Part shown: positions 51,201 through 62,218 of the stretch, in pieces
How the letters are laid out: the number at the start of each line of letters is the position of its first letter
Position numbering within the stretch: position 1 is the first letter of the stretch
Assembly: GCA_011800805.1 (NCBI GenBank)
Contig: MPNW01000030.1
Location: 290,988 to 354,987 of the forward strand
Length of the DNA: 64,000 nt
Origin: Hirudo medicinalis
Taxonomy: Eukaryota > Annelida > Clitellata > Hirudinida > Hirudinidae
Direction: 5' to 3'
The notes under the pieces: generated by a model
Told to the model about the DNA's origin: nothing
The model's input: the letters and a program-made list of their open reading frames with translations, nothing else
The model's database searches: none
Made by a program: the position numbers and the translations under genes

Positions 51201-54200
51201 GCTTCCACTATCGGACTAACCCTATTAAGGAGATAATTGGAATACATGCAGATGGATCAAAAATGTTAAAAGTTTAAAGTATAAGTTGAAAATATTTAAT
51301 TCATTTAAACTGCATGACGTTGCATTTCTAGACAGTTGCAGTTGATGTATTTACAAACTAAGAAATATTAATTATATTTCAGAGGTAGCATGATTAACCT
51401 AACCCCAAATATGTAATAGGTCTTACAGCAACTAAAGTGACCTTAGCAAATATATAATGGCTTTTGTGAGTAATTCCAATAACAATCAATAAAATTCAAC
51501 AGAAACCGTGCAACAAGTAACAAACCTCCTTCAAACAACCAAGAGGAGGGAGGATGTGATGATGATTTAAAAAGTTTTCTGTTACACCGAGGAAGATTCC
51601 ATGGATGAACAACGAAGCGAAGTTTCCGACGATTGCAGCTGCTTTGAAACTCACCCCATCGATGTTGAGTATGAACTGATATTTTATTACAATTAATGCT
51701 TTATTAATTAATTATTGAGTGTGAACTAATATTTTATAACAATAATACCTCGTTCATTAATTATTCGTAGAGCATTTGCTGGTTATAAAAAGTCGTTAAT
51801 TATGAATGGAAATCGATTATAATTTCAAACAACTTTTAAGCCCGAAAGAGTCACAATGGAGGCTAATGGATGAAAGCTTGATTTATTCCTTAAATTTATT
51901 GATACGAGAAATCTCAGCGGCAAGCCATATAGATAATTGTATGAACGGGAACATTAATGTCTGTCAACCTCACAGCAGCCGCTAAAATCTTCTCGTTTCG
52001 AGATGGAGGAAGAGAAGGTGAACGAATGAAGGACGATTGGTGAATAACACAAATGAGTTCTTTGAAGAGCAGAATGAAGCATTCTTATCGCCACAACGCA
52101 TGTTTCCGTCCCCACAAACCGCCTGACTTGAAATTCGCTTCTCCGAGAGCGACAACAAATTGCACGAAAATGCTGAGCAAAACAACTCCTCGACCAACAA
52201 ATGTCAGGGAAACGTCCTTTGATTCAGTAGCAATTTTCTCGATATTTCTTGTGGCCAAGATGAAAGCAGCGAGAAAATCGCCGGTGCGCCATTTCGACGG
52301 AAAACTTGGTCATATTTCAGCGAGGTGAGAATTCGGCACAAAAATGTGTTCGGCTGCATCGGTAGGAGTCCTTCTTCTTGTGCTCTTCACGTTTTATTAA
52401 GTTGGGGAGGTGGACATAAAAAAAAGGACGTAAAAGCAGCCAGGTGCATAACTGTGATACTGAAAGGAATCTTAGGAGGAAGATGAAGATATTACGCTAC
52501 GATTTGATCAGAGGCACTCTTTGATCGGAAAATGGATTTCTGCGTTATTAGGCAGGACGTTCCAAGGAGTTCTACGTACCTGGAATGTGCGCATCTCTTG
52601 CGATCGTTTGTTTTTAATTGAAGAGATTAACAGTTAACCGGTTAATTATCGTAATTCAACAAATTGTATTGAGAAACAAATTATAATAAACTCCTTAATT
52701 AATAATTACAACTCACGTGGCATGTTTTCTTTCCGGAGATCAACTGAAACGGAAGACGTTCACAATAAAGTAATAAAAGCGTAAATGATAAGGTTTGTGG
52801 TAATGACTTTTAAAAAGGTCATTCACAAATCAGGCCTCGTTTTGTTGGAGGCAGCCAAAAACTCATGAATAACGTGTTGTAGTCGGTTTGGTTGTTCACA
52901 CTTGAGAATTCTTGCCTCATCGGAGCCTTTTCCCGCCAAGCAATTCATCGTGACCACGTGATGTTCGTGCGTATAAATAGATGCACAGAGCATATAAATA
53001 GACACGTCGGTCAAGTGACTGATGCGTCATGACGGATGAAAGTATTCTGACGGACGTTCGAACACCTGTCTGAGAATATTTGAAATCACTCGCCTCGGTC
53101 AACCGAATCTTCAGAGTCACGTGGTGCCACTTATTATCGTTCAGCCGGACTTTCTTGTCCGATCTCGAATCAGTTTCCAGAGTTTCTTCTCGGGAGTCGA
53201 GCTCGAGAGTGAGTTGTCCTCCCGACAAACGCAACGACAGTCGATAATGTTTGTCATCTGTGATGGACGAAAATTGAAATTTTCCATCGCAAACACGAAC
53301 GAGAAGGAACGGATGAAACCAAATTTCTGAGGATTGGAGACGACGATGACGACGACGATGATCATGATTATGATTATTACTATTATTAATATTTTTTTGT
53401 GGATTAAGTCAACGTTATAAATCAAATCTCGATGAAAAGCAAACACGAGTCGGTTAGCATTTTACAACGAATGAGCGAGCAGAAGTAGACGCCTCAAACT
53501 ACCCGAATGGACCTTGCAAATTTCCCAGGGGCAATATGTGTTTCAAACAACTCACTTGATTGATTTCTTGACGGAGCAACTCACCAGGCTAACCGATGTT
53601 CTTAGCCAAGCTTTTATAATTTTATTTTTCGCAACATTTGCGAAATTAATGGAAATTCAATTATTTATTTATTAGACTTTGGGAACTTTTAGTTGAACTG
53701 ACACAACCAAATCACAACTACGACATGCAATAGACGATACAATTGGTTTTCCGGGAGGCAATAGAATCTAACATTAACTGTTAAATTTGTAATAATTAAC
53801 TCTTATTTTTTTTCGTCATTAATTTGTTAGCCCTCTTTCTTGGCAGAAGATGCAGATGATGACGACGATGATAAAATTTCGGGTTTTATTTTGATTTCCA
53901 AGTAAGAAAGGAAGTCATCTAAATCCTTGATAAGTGGATGGAGCATAAATTGACTCGCATAAAAGGAGCATTTGTCTTTTTATTAATATTCAAATTAATT
54001 GCCACGTTATTGTTATTATTGTTATTATTATAAATTATTATTATTATTATTAATGTTATTATTACAAATCATTATTATTAATAAAAATTATATATTATTA
54101 GTATTATAGAATTGTTATCATTACTGACATCATTGTCGATATTAATTGAGAACTAAAAGATAAACTGTTTCCACGAAGTTAAAATTAATTAATAATCGGT

Positions 54201-55690
54201 TGTAATTAATTTGTAATTGATTATAATTAGCTTATAATTAACAGCATGAGCATCTTATCGATGACGTCATCGACAAGGAAAGATTTGGTTGATTGAAATT
54301 CAAAGGAGATCAATCCTTCAATCGATGAATTCCCTCATAAACAAACGCACTTTAAATTAACATATCAGACTCTAATATTTATGTGCATAAATATGAGGTC
54401 AAATAAATATGAGGATGTGCGCACGTATAATTAATTAACATTTTGTTAAGCTGCGTGATTCACCTAATTCGTGCAATAATTTATTTCAATTCATTTTTTT
54501 TCGTAAGGCATTGTAATGTTTTGCAATGATCATCTCAGGACTTTCCGAGATAATAAATTATATCAAATTAATTTTTTTATTACTTTCATACAAAATGCTC
54601 ATTTTTAAATAGAATTGTAGGTTCGATAAAATGATTCTGAAAGGTTAACACTCGCCTATAAATAGGATGGTAAATTCCTGAGAAATTGTCCGAAACCACG
54701 TGCTCAGTTCTCCACTGCTTCCGACGAGAGATGGAGAAGAAACATGGAGGCGGAGAAAGTTGTTTCCAACGAGTGTGAACACTCCCGCACTTTTTTCTGT
54801 TTCGAATGAAAAACTTCCGTGATTTGTGGATCGATCGATTGTTTATTTCTGAATAGGAGTTTAATGCCGTACAAATGGAATATAGGAAATCTTTAGGGAT
54901 CTTTTAAAACTACAACTGCATTAAAATGACGCACTTATACTTTTTTGTCAATTGAATTAATTTCAGGAAACTCACCTTTTTCACAGAAAGTTCCCGTAAA
55001 GCTCGTCATGTAGCACTCGCACAGTGCCCCGAAGTCGCTACTCACGCAGGATCCCCCGTTGCGACAGGGATTCATGCCCACACAAAAATCCTCAGCATTA
55101 CTTCTCAGACCTCCATCTTCGACGATGAAATTTTCAAAAATTTTTCCTCCGCACTGAGACACCATGATGTTTTTGATTGTCCCTTGAAACTTTCTGTAAA
55201 ATTTTATCAGCGACATCCTAGTGGAGGAGCCAAATTTATCAGGAACCCCACCAAAAAACAAGAAACTGTTTTTTCTTTGGAACTCTCTCAGGGGGCAGAC
55301 TTCATTGATTTCGTTTTTACTTGGACATGATACGTCATCAACGGAGAGATCAAATTGATTGGCTCTGACCTCGATTTTTATCGAATGCCAGTTACCGTCG
55401 TCCAAAAGCTCAGCGCAAGCACCCAGAAATTGAAAACCTCCTCTGCAATAATGAAGTTTTGCTCGTCCACCAACGAGTTTCATCGTGAGAAAGTCAAAAA
55501 ATTCAAAGTCCTCTGAGTAAACGAGAAGTGACAAGTCTCGGTTTGATCTGAAATGAAACGACAAAAAGCTCTTTTCGCAAGCCATCCACCTTTGACATCG
55601 CATGAAGGAATTTCTCGATCCATCCAAATGGAACAACCTCTCTTCTCCGAAAGAGCACTGCAATATCAAACTCGTGAGAATCAGAAACAT
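45234..55690 (-). CDS. Alpha-neurexin
   Basis: The layout is signal peptide, LNS1-EGF1-LNS2-LNS3-EGF2-LNS4-LNS5-EGF3-LNS6, one transmembrane helix and a PDZ-binding tail. A single exon (55690-54976) has the signal (MFLILTSLILQCSFG), LNS1 (LDDGNWHSIKIEVRANQF) and EGF1 (GMNPCRNGGSCVSSDFGALC). LNS2 is at about 54.85-52.7 kb (LNDNKWHHVTLKIRL); LNS3 at 51.7-49.9 kb; EGF2 near 49.75 kb (CSSHPCLHGGRCVEGWNRFI); LNS4-5 at 49.6-48.2 kb; EGF3 near 47.05 kb (CKNGGKCSQNWNSFYCDC); LNS6 at 46.9-45.9 kb (DGNYHVVKFIRSGINSTLFV, KPSKIIIGASSD). The membrane helix VTLIISIVMAICTLSIMLVY is in the last exon, which ends VQKPVREWYV*. Neurexins are presynaptic adhesion proteins binding neuroligins; E-W/Y-Y-V is the CASK/Mint/syntenin docking signal. 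A TATA box lies upstream. Some LNS exon joins (53-51 kb) are inferred from position. Confidence 0.93.
47142..48120 (+). mobile_element. Non-LTR reverse transcriptase piece in a neurexin intron
   Basis: On the plus strand, antisense to neurexin: YGFRNNHSIFMPLIHL, TIGIFLDLARAFDTVHHKIL (catalytic FLDLAKAFDTV type), LEYYGVRGILLKRFQSYLED, then after frame breaks SCGVPQGSILGPFLFLIYIN followed by DLC. The second catalytic motif (YADD) is missing through deletion. The C-terminal GPRIHSTIPKEVTSCTSIPT and FKAAYKLYLLNT* follow, with a 3' region ending in AAAAT repeats (about 48104-48118). Jockey/CR1-type, inactive. Confidence 0.85.
51105..51245. repeat. Possible dispersed repeat fragment
   Basis: AAAATAAGTCAGGGGTCAGC then CTTAAGGAAGC resembles AAAATAACTCAAGGGTCAGT then GCGAAGGAAGC at about 47895-47930, in the 3' region of the retrotransposon in this same gene. 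It may be a short 3' fragment of that family in another neurexin intron. Confidence 0.4.
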
Positions 55691-55724
55691 GGCGTAAATC
55701 AGACAGTTTTTAAAATCAACTGAA

Positions 55725-55764
55725 GAGATGCTGAAAAAAATGGATTGGTCTGAGCTTTTATAGG
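55725..55764 (-). promoter_or_regulatory. Neurexin core promoter (TATA and initiator-like)
   Basis: On the minus strand TATAAAAG lies at about 55763-55756, and TTCAGTTG, an initiator-like sequence, about 30-35 bases downstream, followed by the start codon at 55690. This gives a short 5' untranslated region. The GTG-led open frame reaching 55768 runs through the TATA box and is not a plausible start. Confidence 0.6.
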
Positions 55765-55769
55765 CCACC

Positions 55770-56002
55770 TCGAGTCCCGCGTGCGAAGGAGTGATGTACT
55801 CTCTTCAAGGGATTTGACCTGATCAATTACTCTCCTCAACATTTTCTGTCCGATTTTCTGTTTATCACTGAATAATCTGATATGAATTAAAATAATTTAT
55901 TTATAACCTAATAAATTCAATTTCAAATAATTAGATTTTGACATTCATTTTCTAAGCCTTAAACTTTTTACTTATTTAAAGTTTCCAAACCCTGAAAAAT
56001 AG
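55770..56002. other. Neurexin upstream spacer
   Basis: AT-rich DNA between the neurexin promoter and the CPSF2 pseudogene; it presumably holds distal promoter sequence. No exon seen. Confidence 0.3.
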
Positions 56003-56840
56003 AGGAACCTTAGTTTGCATCAATACATCTGGCCAAGTCCTCGAAGTGGCCTACCTAACAGATGTGAAGAAGTCAGGACACTGGCCTCACGTCGCACAGC
56101 CTTGTGATGTTGAACTGCATGGCTTACAAGTCCTGGAATTCGCCTAGTCATGGCATTGTCTGACCCCGGGTATGGACTCCGGTGTATTGATCATGCTAGA
56201 ATGGATGAGTGAGAAAGTGGGGAAAACCAGCAAAAGATTAACCAGTTCCTATTCAAGCACCTCTAGATCTGCCACTCCATGGCTGAACTTTCACGAATAT
56301 CTGAGCCCAAGGTTGGTGGTTCTAATGGTTTGGATTTTTAATGGTTTATGGGCTACTGACGTGTTTTAGTGACTTGCAAGATTTCGATTTAACCCCGAGA
56401 GAGCTGTTATGTAAAATCATTTATTATGGTTGTTGTTATTATTTCAATTATTGTTTCTATTAACGTTTGTTAGGGTTGGTTTTCATCGTTTCACATTTAT
56501 TTCTTGCAAATAATTTTCAAATCAGAAGTGATTGGTGTGATACCTTTAATGTAACTATACTTACTTTTACATAGAAATCCAGGTGGTGCTGGCTAGCACA
56601 CCTGACGAGAGTGACTTTTCCAGGGAGCTGTTTGTCCAGTGGTGTGGAAACCCCAACAACTCAATCATACTCACTAGACGTACATCTCCCGATACCCTGG
56701 CTAGGATCCTTATCGACGACCCTCAACTCAAAAAGGTCAACCCCAAGCTGACCCGGAAATTCCGTCTGGAAGGACATGAGCTCGAGGATTACAGGAAGAA
56801 GGAACTCCATTACAAGATCAAGAAGGTAAAGGTTGACCAG
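56003..56840 (+). pseudogene. CPSF2 (CPSF100) pseudogene fragment with retained intron
   Basis: Two exon-like pieces (56003-56311 and 56583-56840) are separated by an intron with normal GT-AG ends. The first reads RGTLVCINTSGQVLEVAYL, then only in shifting frames VMLNCMAY, VLEFA*, LEWMSEKV, ENQQKINQFLFKHL*ICHSM and AELSRISEPK: at least three frameshifts and two stops against the CPSF2 order, including a likely AAG-to-TAG change in HLKICHS. The second is open: VVLASTPDESDFSRELFVQW, NSIILTRRTSPDTLARILID, KFRLEGHELEDY. CPSF2 is the inactive metallo-beta-lactamase partner of CPSF73 in pre-mRNA 3' cleavage. Because introns are kept, this is a copied or decayed genomic segment, not a processed copy. 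No other CPSF2 exons were found nearby. Confidence 0.85.
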
Positions 56841-57608
56841 GTAAAGACCAGTAAGTATGTTCATGTGCTGATGATCCAATTGTAACATTCCATTTCGAGT
56901 TTATTGATTTTATTTTCTGATTGCTGCAATATTTAAGGATTACGATGATGACTGTTATTAATTTTTAATGATTTTATACTCATCTAAAACTTAAATGATT
57001 ATTTAGTGAACTTGCCTATTTGTTGAGATTCATTAAAGTTAAAAGTTGAACTTGTTGTCTCTGCAGAACGAAGATGGGTGGTTAGTGCCCCAAGGAATCT
57101 GCTGCAAGGATTTTTTCTTTTTGATGGAATTGATGGACACATATTACATTACCCTGTAACTCCGATGTCAGAGCTTTGTTTTCCATAAATATTTTTTTAA
57201 TAAGATAGTCATGAAAATAACTCGTAATGAGTTTGCTGCTTGGCAGCTCCAAATAATTATTGCTCAGTAACTGTGCACATGTTAAGATGAAAGTGTCTGC
57301 AGGTGTTTTTGTCTTCCAATTCTTGATTTTGACATGATCGTTAGTGGAACTTTACGAGATGAATGGGTTTGGGGAGGGGGAAACGTATTTTTGTGTGCCC
57401 TCGGGTGGATTGAGTTGGTAAGCGCATATTTGGTCACTCAGGCAACATTTGCAAACCACGTTTCCCCGCAACTCAATGGTCTTAACTCAAAAGGACTCCT
57501 CGAATCATGTCAAAACCCGCCCTTCAAAACTGGTTCCACTTACAAAACACCAAAATCACGTTCAAAGATTTATTGCTCTCAGAGAGAACCTGTAAACGTC
57601 TGACCACG
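56841..57608. other. Spacer after the CPSF2 pseudogene
   Basis: No further CPSF2 exon could be recognised. The plus-strand frame 57334-57603 has no motif and overlaps the 3' flank of the minus-strand small gene. Confidence 0.35.
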
Positions 57609-58131
57609 TTATTTGTGGGCACAGTCATTCTTCACATGGACATCCTGGCAGCTTCCACAGAAATGCTCATGAGCATGGAGTAGAGCCGACTCCACACAGG
57701 TGACCCGAGGCTTAGAGTTACTCAGGCACATCCACTGTTGGTTCTCGTTCACATTCATAATTGCTGAATTAGATGATTGGTAAAAATCGTTTAAACGTGA
57801 AATGTAAATGGATGCGCAAGTTAAAAATCTAATTAGGACAAAATCGTTTAATCATTTACAACTTAACGCAGAAAAGGTGATTACCTCCGACTCTCAACCT
57901 AGCTTGAATGACAGGATCCTCGGAGACACAGGCCAGACATCTACAAGTCTGGTGCTCATGGGCATTTCCTTCTTTATCGCAAGCAAAGAGAGCTCGCATG
58001 AGTATCTGTGTATCAGAAATAAATTAAATAAATCCAAAACGACACTCATCTGACTGGAATCTGACTTTTTCAGATGTTTAAATCACAAGTACCAAATTTC
58101 AATTACCTCGACCATCGAAATTCTTAGACAT
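57609..58131 (-). CDS. Small Cys/His-rich protein with duplicated AHEH motif
   Basis: Three exons (58131-58107, 57992-57885, 57763-57609) join in phase to about 95 residues, MSKNFDGR/ALFACDKEGN ... NDCAHK*. Two copies of a metal-site-like unit are visible: C-DKEGN-AHEH-QT-C-R-C-LA-C and C-VESALLH-AHEH-F-C-GS-C, the second followed by H and C (DVHVKNDC). A ligand-rich small protein like this probably binds zinc; no family was recognised. The first donor (G|GTAATT), second donor (G|GTAATC) and last acceptor (AATTCAG) look good. The middle acceptor (CATGCGAG|CTC) is weak: a stronger CACAG lies 13 bases upstream but would shift the frame. It is too short per exon to stand out as a long open frame. 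It lies between a pseudogene and a microsatellite, so decay cannot be excluded. Confidence 0.5.
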
Positions 58132-58204
58132 TTTGACACGAACCTATAAAAATAATAAATCAATCATACACGTGACCAAATGCAGTCAGATAATTGTAAC
58201 AATG

Positions 58205-58246
<42 letters not shown>

Positions 58247-59340
58247 AGTGGAACAGCTAGCAATGAAAAAATGGTATAAAAACCCAATGATGACTGCTAA
58301 ATCTATCAACTACCCCAGTTTAAAAACCTGGGAAATTAAACTTACTCCAAACAATATATCGATAAACTTTATATAAATCCAGAGAAACGTTGAAAGTATG
58401 TATAGTAATTATACCAATTACAACAAAAAGTCGGTAAAATCGAACCTGAAATAATCAGCGGCGATGTCCAAAAGAAAGCCACAACAAAGAAATGTATAGC
58501 CTTATCTTAAATTATCAATAATTTTATGGTAATACTGACATTATTGCCAATAATAAGGATTTAAAGCATCGTCGTTATTAGCATAATTTTAAACTATTAC
58601 AATTTTTACTTAATTGATAGCGTTATATCATATTTGCTTGACCAAACTCTATAAACTTCCCCCTCCTTCTTCAATGGAAATATTTTACTAATTATTAATC
58701 CAATAGCATTTAATTGTTATAAATTCCGTGAATATAATAATATTATTATTAAATGTCTTGAATGACATTACATAAAGTGGCCAAATGTTAATTATTTCGT
58801 ATATAAACCAATATCCCGTGGAACTTTTGCAATTCTGTTTTTATTAAGCTTTGCCTAGGAAAGTATACTAGGTATACTTTAGTATACTTTAGCTATTTTC
58901 TAAACTGATTTTTCTTATTCTTTGCTGAAGTAGTACCAATAATTATAATAATTATAATTTGTTACTATTGCAATTGTCAATGCAGTTACGGAAATGACTG
59001 GTGCACAAATTGTATGCTCTACCTTCAAATTTGCAATTGTTCTTGAAACCGCCTTAAATGCTATAATTAAAACTACGACAAAATATCTTGTAAGATATCA
59101 TATCACAACTATATTTTATAAATTCCTCGCTCATATTCTCTTCAACAACAATGTTTTTTGTAAATGCTTAAATACGTGCGAGTATGTTTGGCAGATAATG
59201 CAGAAATTCAAATTGTTTAATTCATCTCTTGGTTGTTAGTGAACTGACCAATTTTTAGAGTAAATTTATTTAATCTCCAACATTGTTGGCAAATTTGAAA
59301 TAATGAGCAACACCTGACAATATCTATCATCGACACAGTA
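58132..59340. other. AT-rich spacer with microsatellite
   Basis: Contains an (AAT)n tract at about 58207-58245 and a TATACTTTAG-type short repeat at 58862-58892. No convincing exon; the plus frame 58994-59239 is unsupported. Confidence 0.4.
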
Positions 59341-61955
59341 CTAATCATCATCACTTTCATCTTCAGCATCTTCGCCATCATTTTCAATGTCAGTAAATTC
59401 ATCGTCGGAATAATAATAACATGTCATTTTCTCTTTTATATCTTTATCTTCGGAATAATAATCAATATTATTAATTACGAAATAAAGAGCGTCCTCGGCA
59501 GCCTGTAACAAATCATTAATTTCAATTTTAATTAATGAACGTTCCGAAAATATTTTAAATGAAGTATTTCCTTTAATTTGTTAAAAAACCGGACGTACCT
59601 TGCTGATTGTTTTTCCTAGTAGCATCCTAATCAGACTCTCCAAGTGGTGCTCATGTTGATGTGCCAGGAAGAGGAATGGACTGAGTCAATTAGGAATACA
59701 ATTAAATACTTATAATAATTAACCATTATTAGAGCTAAGAGACATTATCACGCACCATTTTTTCAGTAAAACTTGTATCCACTAATGAACTCGGCCCCTT
59801 TTCGATGGCTCGGTTAAAAACCTATTCAGGTAGTGCTTGATTGGAGATATGTAAGGTCTAAAGATTTCATTGATCAATCCGGGATCTACAGTGTGCATCT
59901 GAAATAAAATCATAATATATTGTAAATTCAGAGGAATAAATGAATTAATTTTAAATTTACTAATTAGTTGGACTAACCGGAAATATTTTCGGATACATCA
60001 ACCATGCAGTATGAATGACGTCAACAACTTGCATGCTCTTCATGAAGTCGTCGAAAAACAAGATCTTATCAAAAAAACAATAATTGTCTTTCGGTTCGAC
60101 GCAGTTTTCATATTTCTCCTTGCTTTTGAAATATTTCTCAAACAACTCATCAGTCTTTCTCTTAAATTTGAGATACGATGAGCAGTAATACCCCTTAGGT
60201 GGATACTGACCAATGTCATGAGTATAATACTTCTCAAATTGTCTCATGTAGCTGTTGTTACGATTCTTTTGTCTACTAATTGTCTATTTTTCAAATCAAA
60301 ACAAAAATTAAATAAATTGAATTTCTGCATTATCTGCAAAACATATTCGCACGTATTTAAGCATTTACCAAAAACATTGTTGTTGTAATGAAGAGAATTT
60401 GTGCAAAGTATATAGAAAAGAAAAAATATGATATCTTACACAGGCAATATCTACAGTTTGTTTTAGAAAGTAACAGACAAGAACTTTTGAGAGTATTATC
60501 ATATATTCATTTGGCTCAGTAAGCCTCATCACTACTTTATCGCTCGACAGGAACAGGCCAATAATGAAATGTCTGATTCGTTGAATTTTCTCCAGTTTAC
60601 TTTCTGCAGATTTAAAGTATCGAAACAAGGTGTCAAAGTAAAAACTTTGCTGCTCCACGAGAAAACAGTAAAGGGGTGTCCACAAGCTATTAAGCAGAAT
60701 ACTTATAAATTTTAAGTCGAAATGTTCCTGCAAGAGTTAATTAATAATTAATATACAAATAATTAAGAACATATAATTACAACATAGTATCAGGTAAACC
60801 TCTTTTAAATGATAGTAGGACTCCATATATATCTTCATACCGGGTTTGTAAGTCAATACTTGGACTTCTGATTTTCCAGATATGAACATTGCTGGGAAGA
60901 TTAAATCATAATTTAATGTAATTTGCATCACTTGGCCTAATATTTTATTTCTTACATTGTTTCTTCAGCCACGCAGTAATTCTTTGACTATTCGTGTTTT
61001 TGACATCTGGGAGGTTGGATAAATTTGCCAGCCAAATAAATGCAAACATATCTGCAATAAGCCAAAGTTTGTAAATAATTTAAGAAATTGCAATGATTGC
61101 AACATCGAATAACTCTGAAAAATATTACGATCTTGTGTTAAGTCCTCATCGATCAGTTGGTACCACATGCTTCTTCCGTGGAAGGTATTTGCAACTTTTA
61201 GTATTTTAACAATTCGTTCTAAGAAGAACCTTCGTTTTACTACTCCAGCTATTAAACTGTCGAAATATAAAGAAAATACTCGAATCAAATTAAGAATTAC
61301 TCTAAAAAATTAACTTTAATAAAAACATTAGGTGACTTTACTTTGGTATTGTATTTAGGTTCTCTCCGAGAAATTTAAAACCTCTGTCAGGACATTGTTC
61401 GAGCAGTTGGAGGTAGGTTGTATCCACGAGGCGGTCATATTTTATAAACTAATTAACATAATTTTTTTTAGTTTAGTCATTTATAGACATATTTTCAATA
61501 TATTAATAATCATTTACGTAATATTTAATTCGAATTATGATTTCAAATAAGCAGTTACCCAGTTCTGATAGATGTCGTTATAAGGTAAGAAACATATCCT
61601 AGCCAGCAGTTTCATTGAATTTCTGGAGCACATTTCTGTAGTTACAACAAATATATCTTAATTATTATCAATATCAAATAATATTTCGGTCAACTCATTG
61701 CTTAAAATGGAGTTCATCACCAACTTGTTCCAGAAACATCTTTGTAATCGCCACTGAAAATGATGTCGTCTATTTCAAAGAGAGTTTTATCAGACACTCT
61801 AGGGAGCAAGGAGCTGGCATTTTAAGAAAGATGTTTAAAAACGTTTAAAGCAACAATTACAGCTGTGTATTTTAATTATAATAACCTTATGTCTTTTGAT
61901 ATTCTCTTAAATCTTTCGTATTCGATATCTGTACCCTGTTCATTATAATTATATA

Positions 61956-61989
<34 letters not shown>

Positions 61990-62218
61990 TATATACACAT
62001 AACATCGCAACATCACAATATCATCACATTAATGAAAGTTCAATTCTTACATTCCAATTCACACATGTCAGGTGGCTGTACAATGATGTCAAATTTTCAA
62101 ACACACTTTTTGGATCTGTGGTTATTTAAATAAAACAAATTTGTTATGCTTGAAATAATTCTTGTAATGATAAGACCTTACCAAGTGTGCTATTATCTTC
62201 GAGTTGTTCGATGTACAT
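59341..62218 (-). CDS. Unrecognised multi-exon helical protein
   Basis: A run of minus-strand exons with good splice signals, from a likely start at 62218 (MYIEQLEDNSTL) to TAG at 59343-59341. Legible pieces in order: SVFENLTSLYSHLTCVNWN, DIEYERFKRISKDI, SRNSMKLLARICFLPYNDIY, YDRLVDTTYLQLLEQCPDRG / FKFLGENLNTIPK, FFLERIVKILKVANTFHGRS, FAFIWLANLSNLPDVKNTNS, LKFISILLNSLWTPLYCFLV, RIRHFIIGLFLSSDK, EKYYTHDIGQYPPKGYYCSS, DDFMKSMQVVDVIHTAWLMY, DPGLINEIFRPYISPIKHYL, FLAHQHEHHLESLIRMLLGK and an acidic tail DIENDGEDAEDESDDD*. Leucine-rich paired helices suggest an ARM/HEAT-like solenoid, but I cannot name the family. No signal peptide or clear membrane helix. Joins between 62.0 and 61.5 kb are ambiguous, because two frames are open there, so the gene model is approximate and a frame break is possible. 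Confidence 0.6.
61950..61995. repeat. TTA/TA microsatellite
   Basis: About ten TTA triplets followed by TATATA repeats, in an intron of the unrecognised minus-strand gene. Confidence 0.9.

Noticed and set aside
54935..55768. Neurexin start at 55768
   Set aside because: The codon is GTG and the frame runs through a TATA box; ATG 55690 opens a good signal peptide.
57808..58053. Plus-strand 81-residue open frame
   Set aside because: Antisense shadow of the middle exon of the small Cys/His-rich gene; low-complexity end and no motif.
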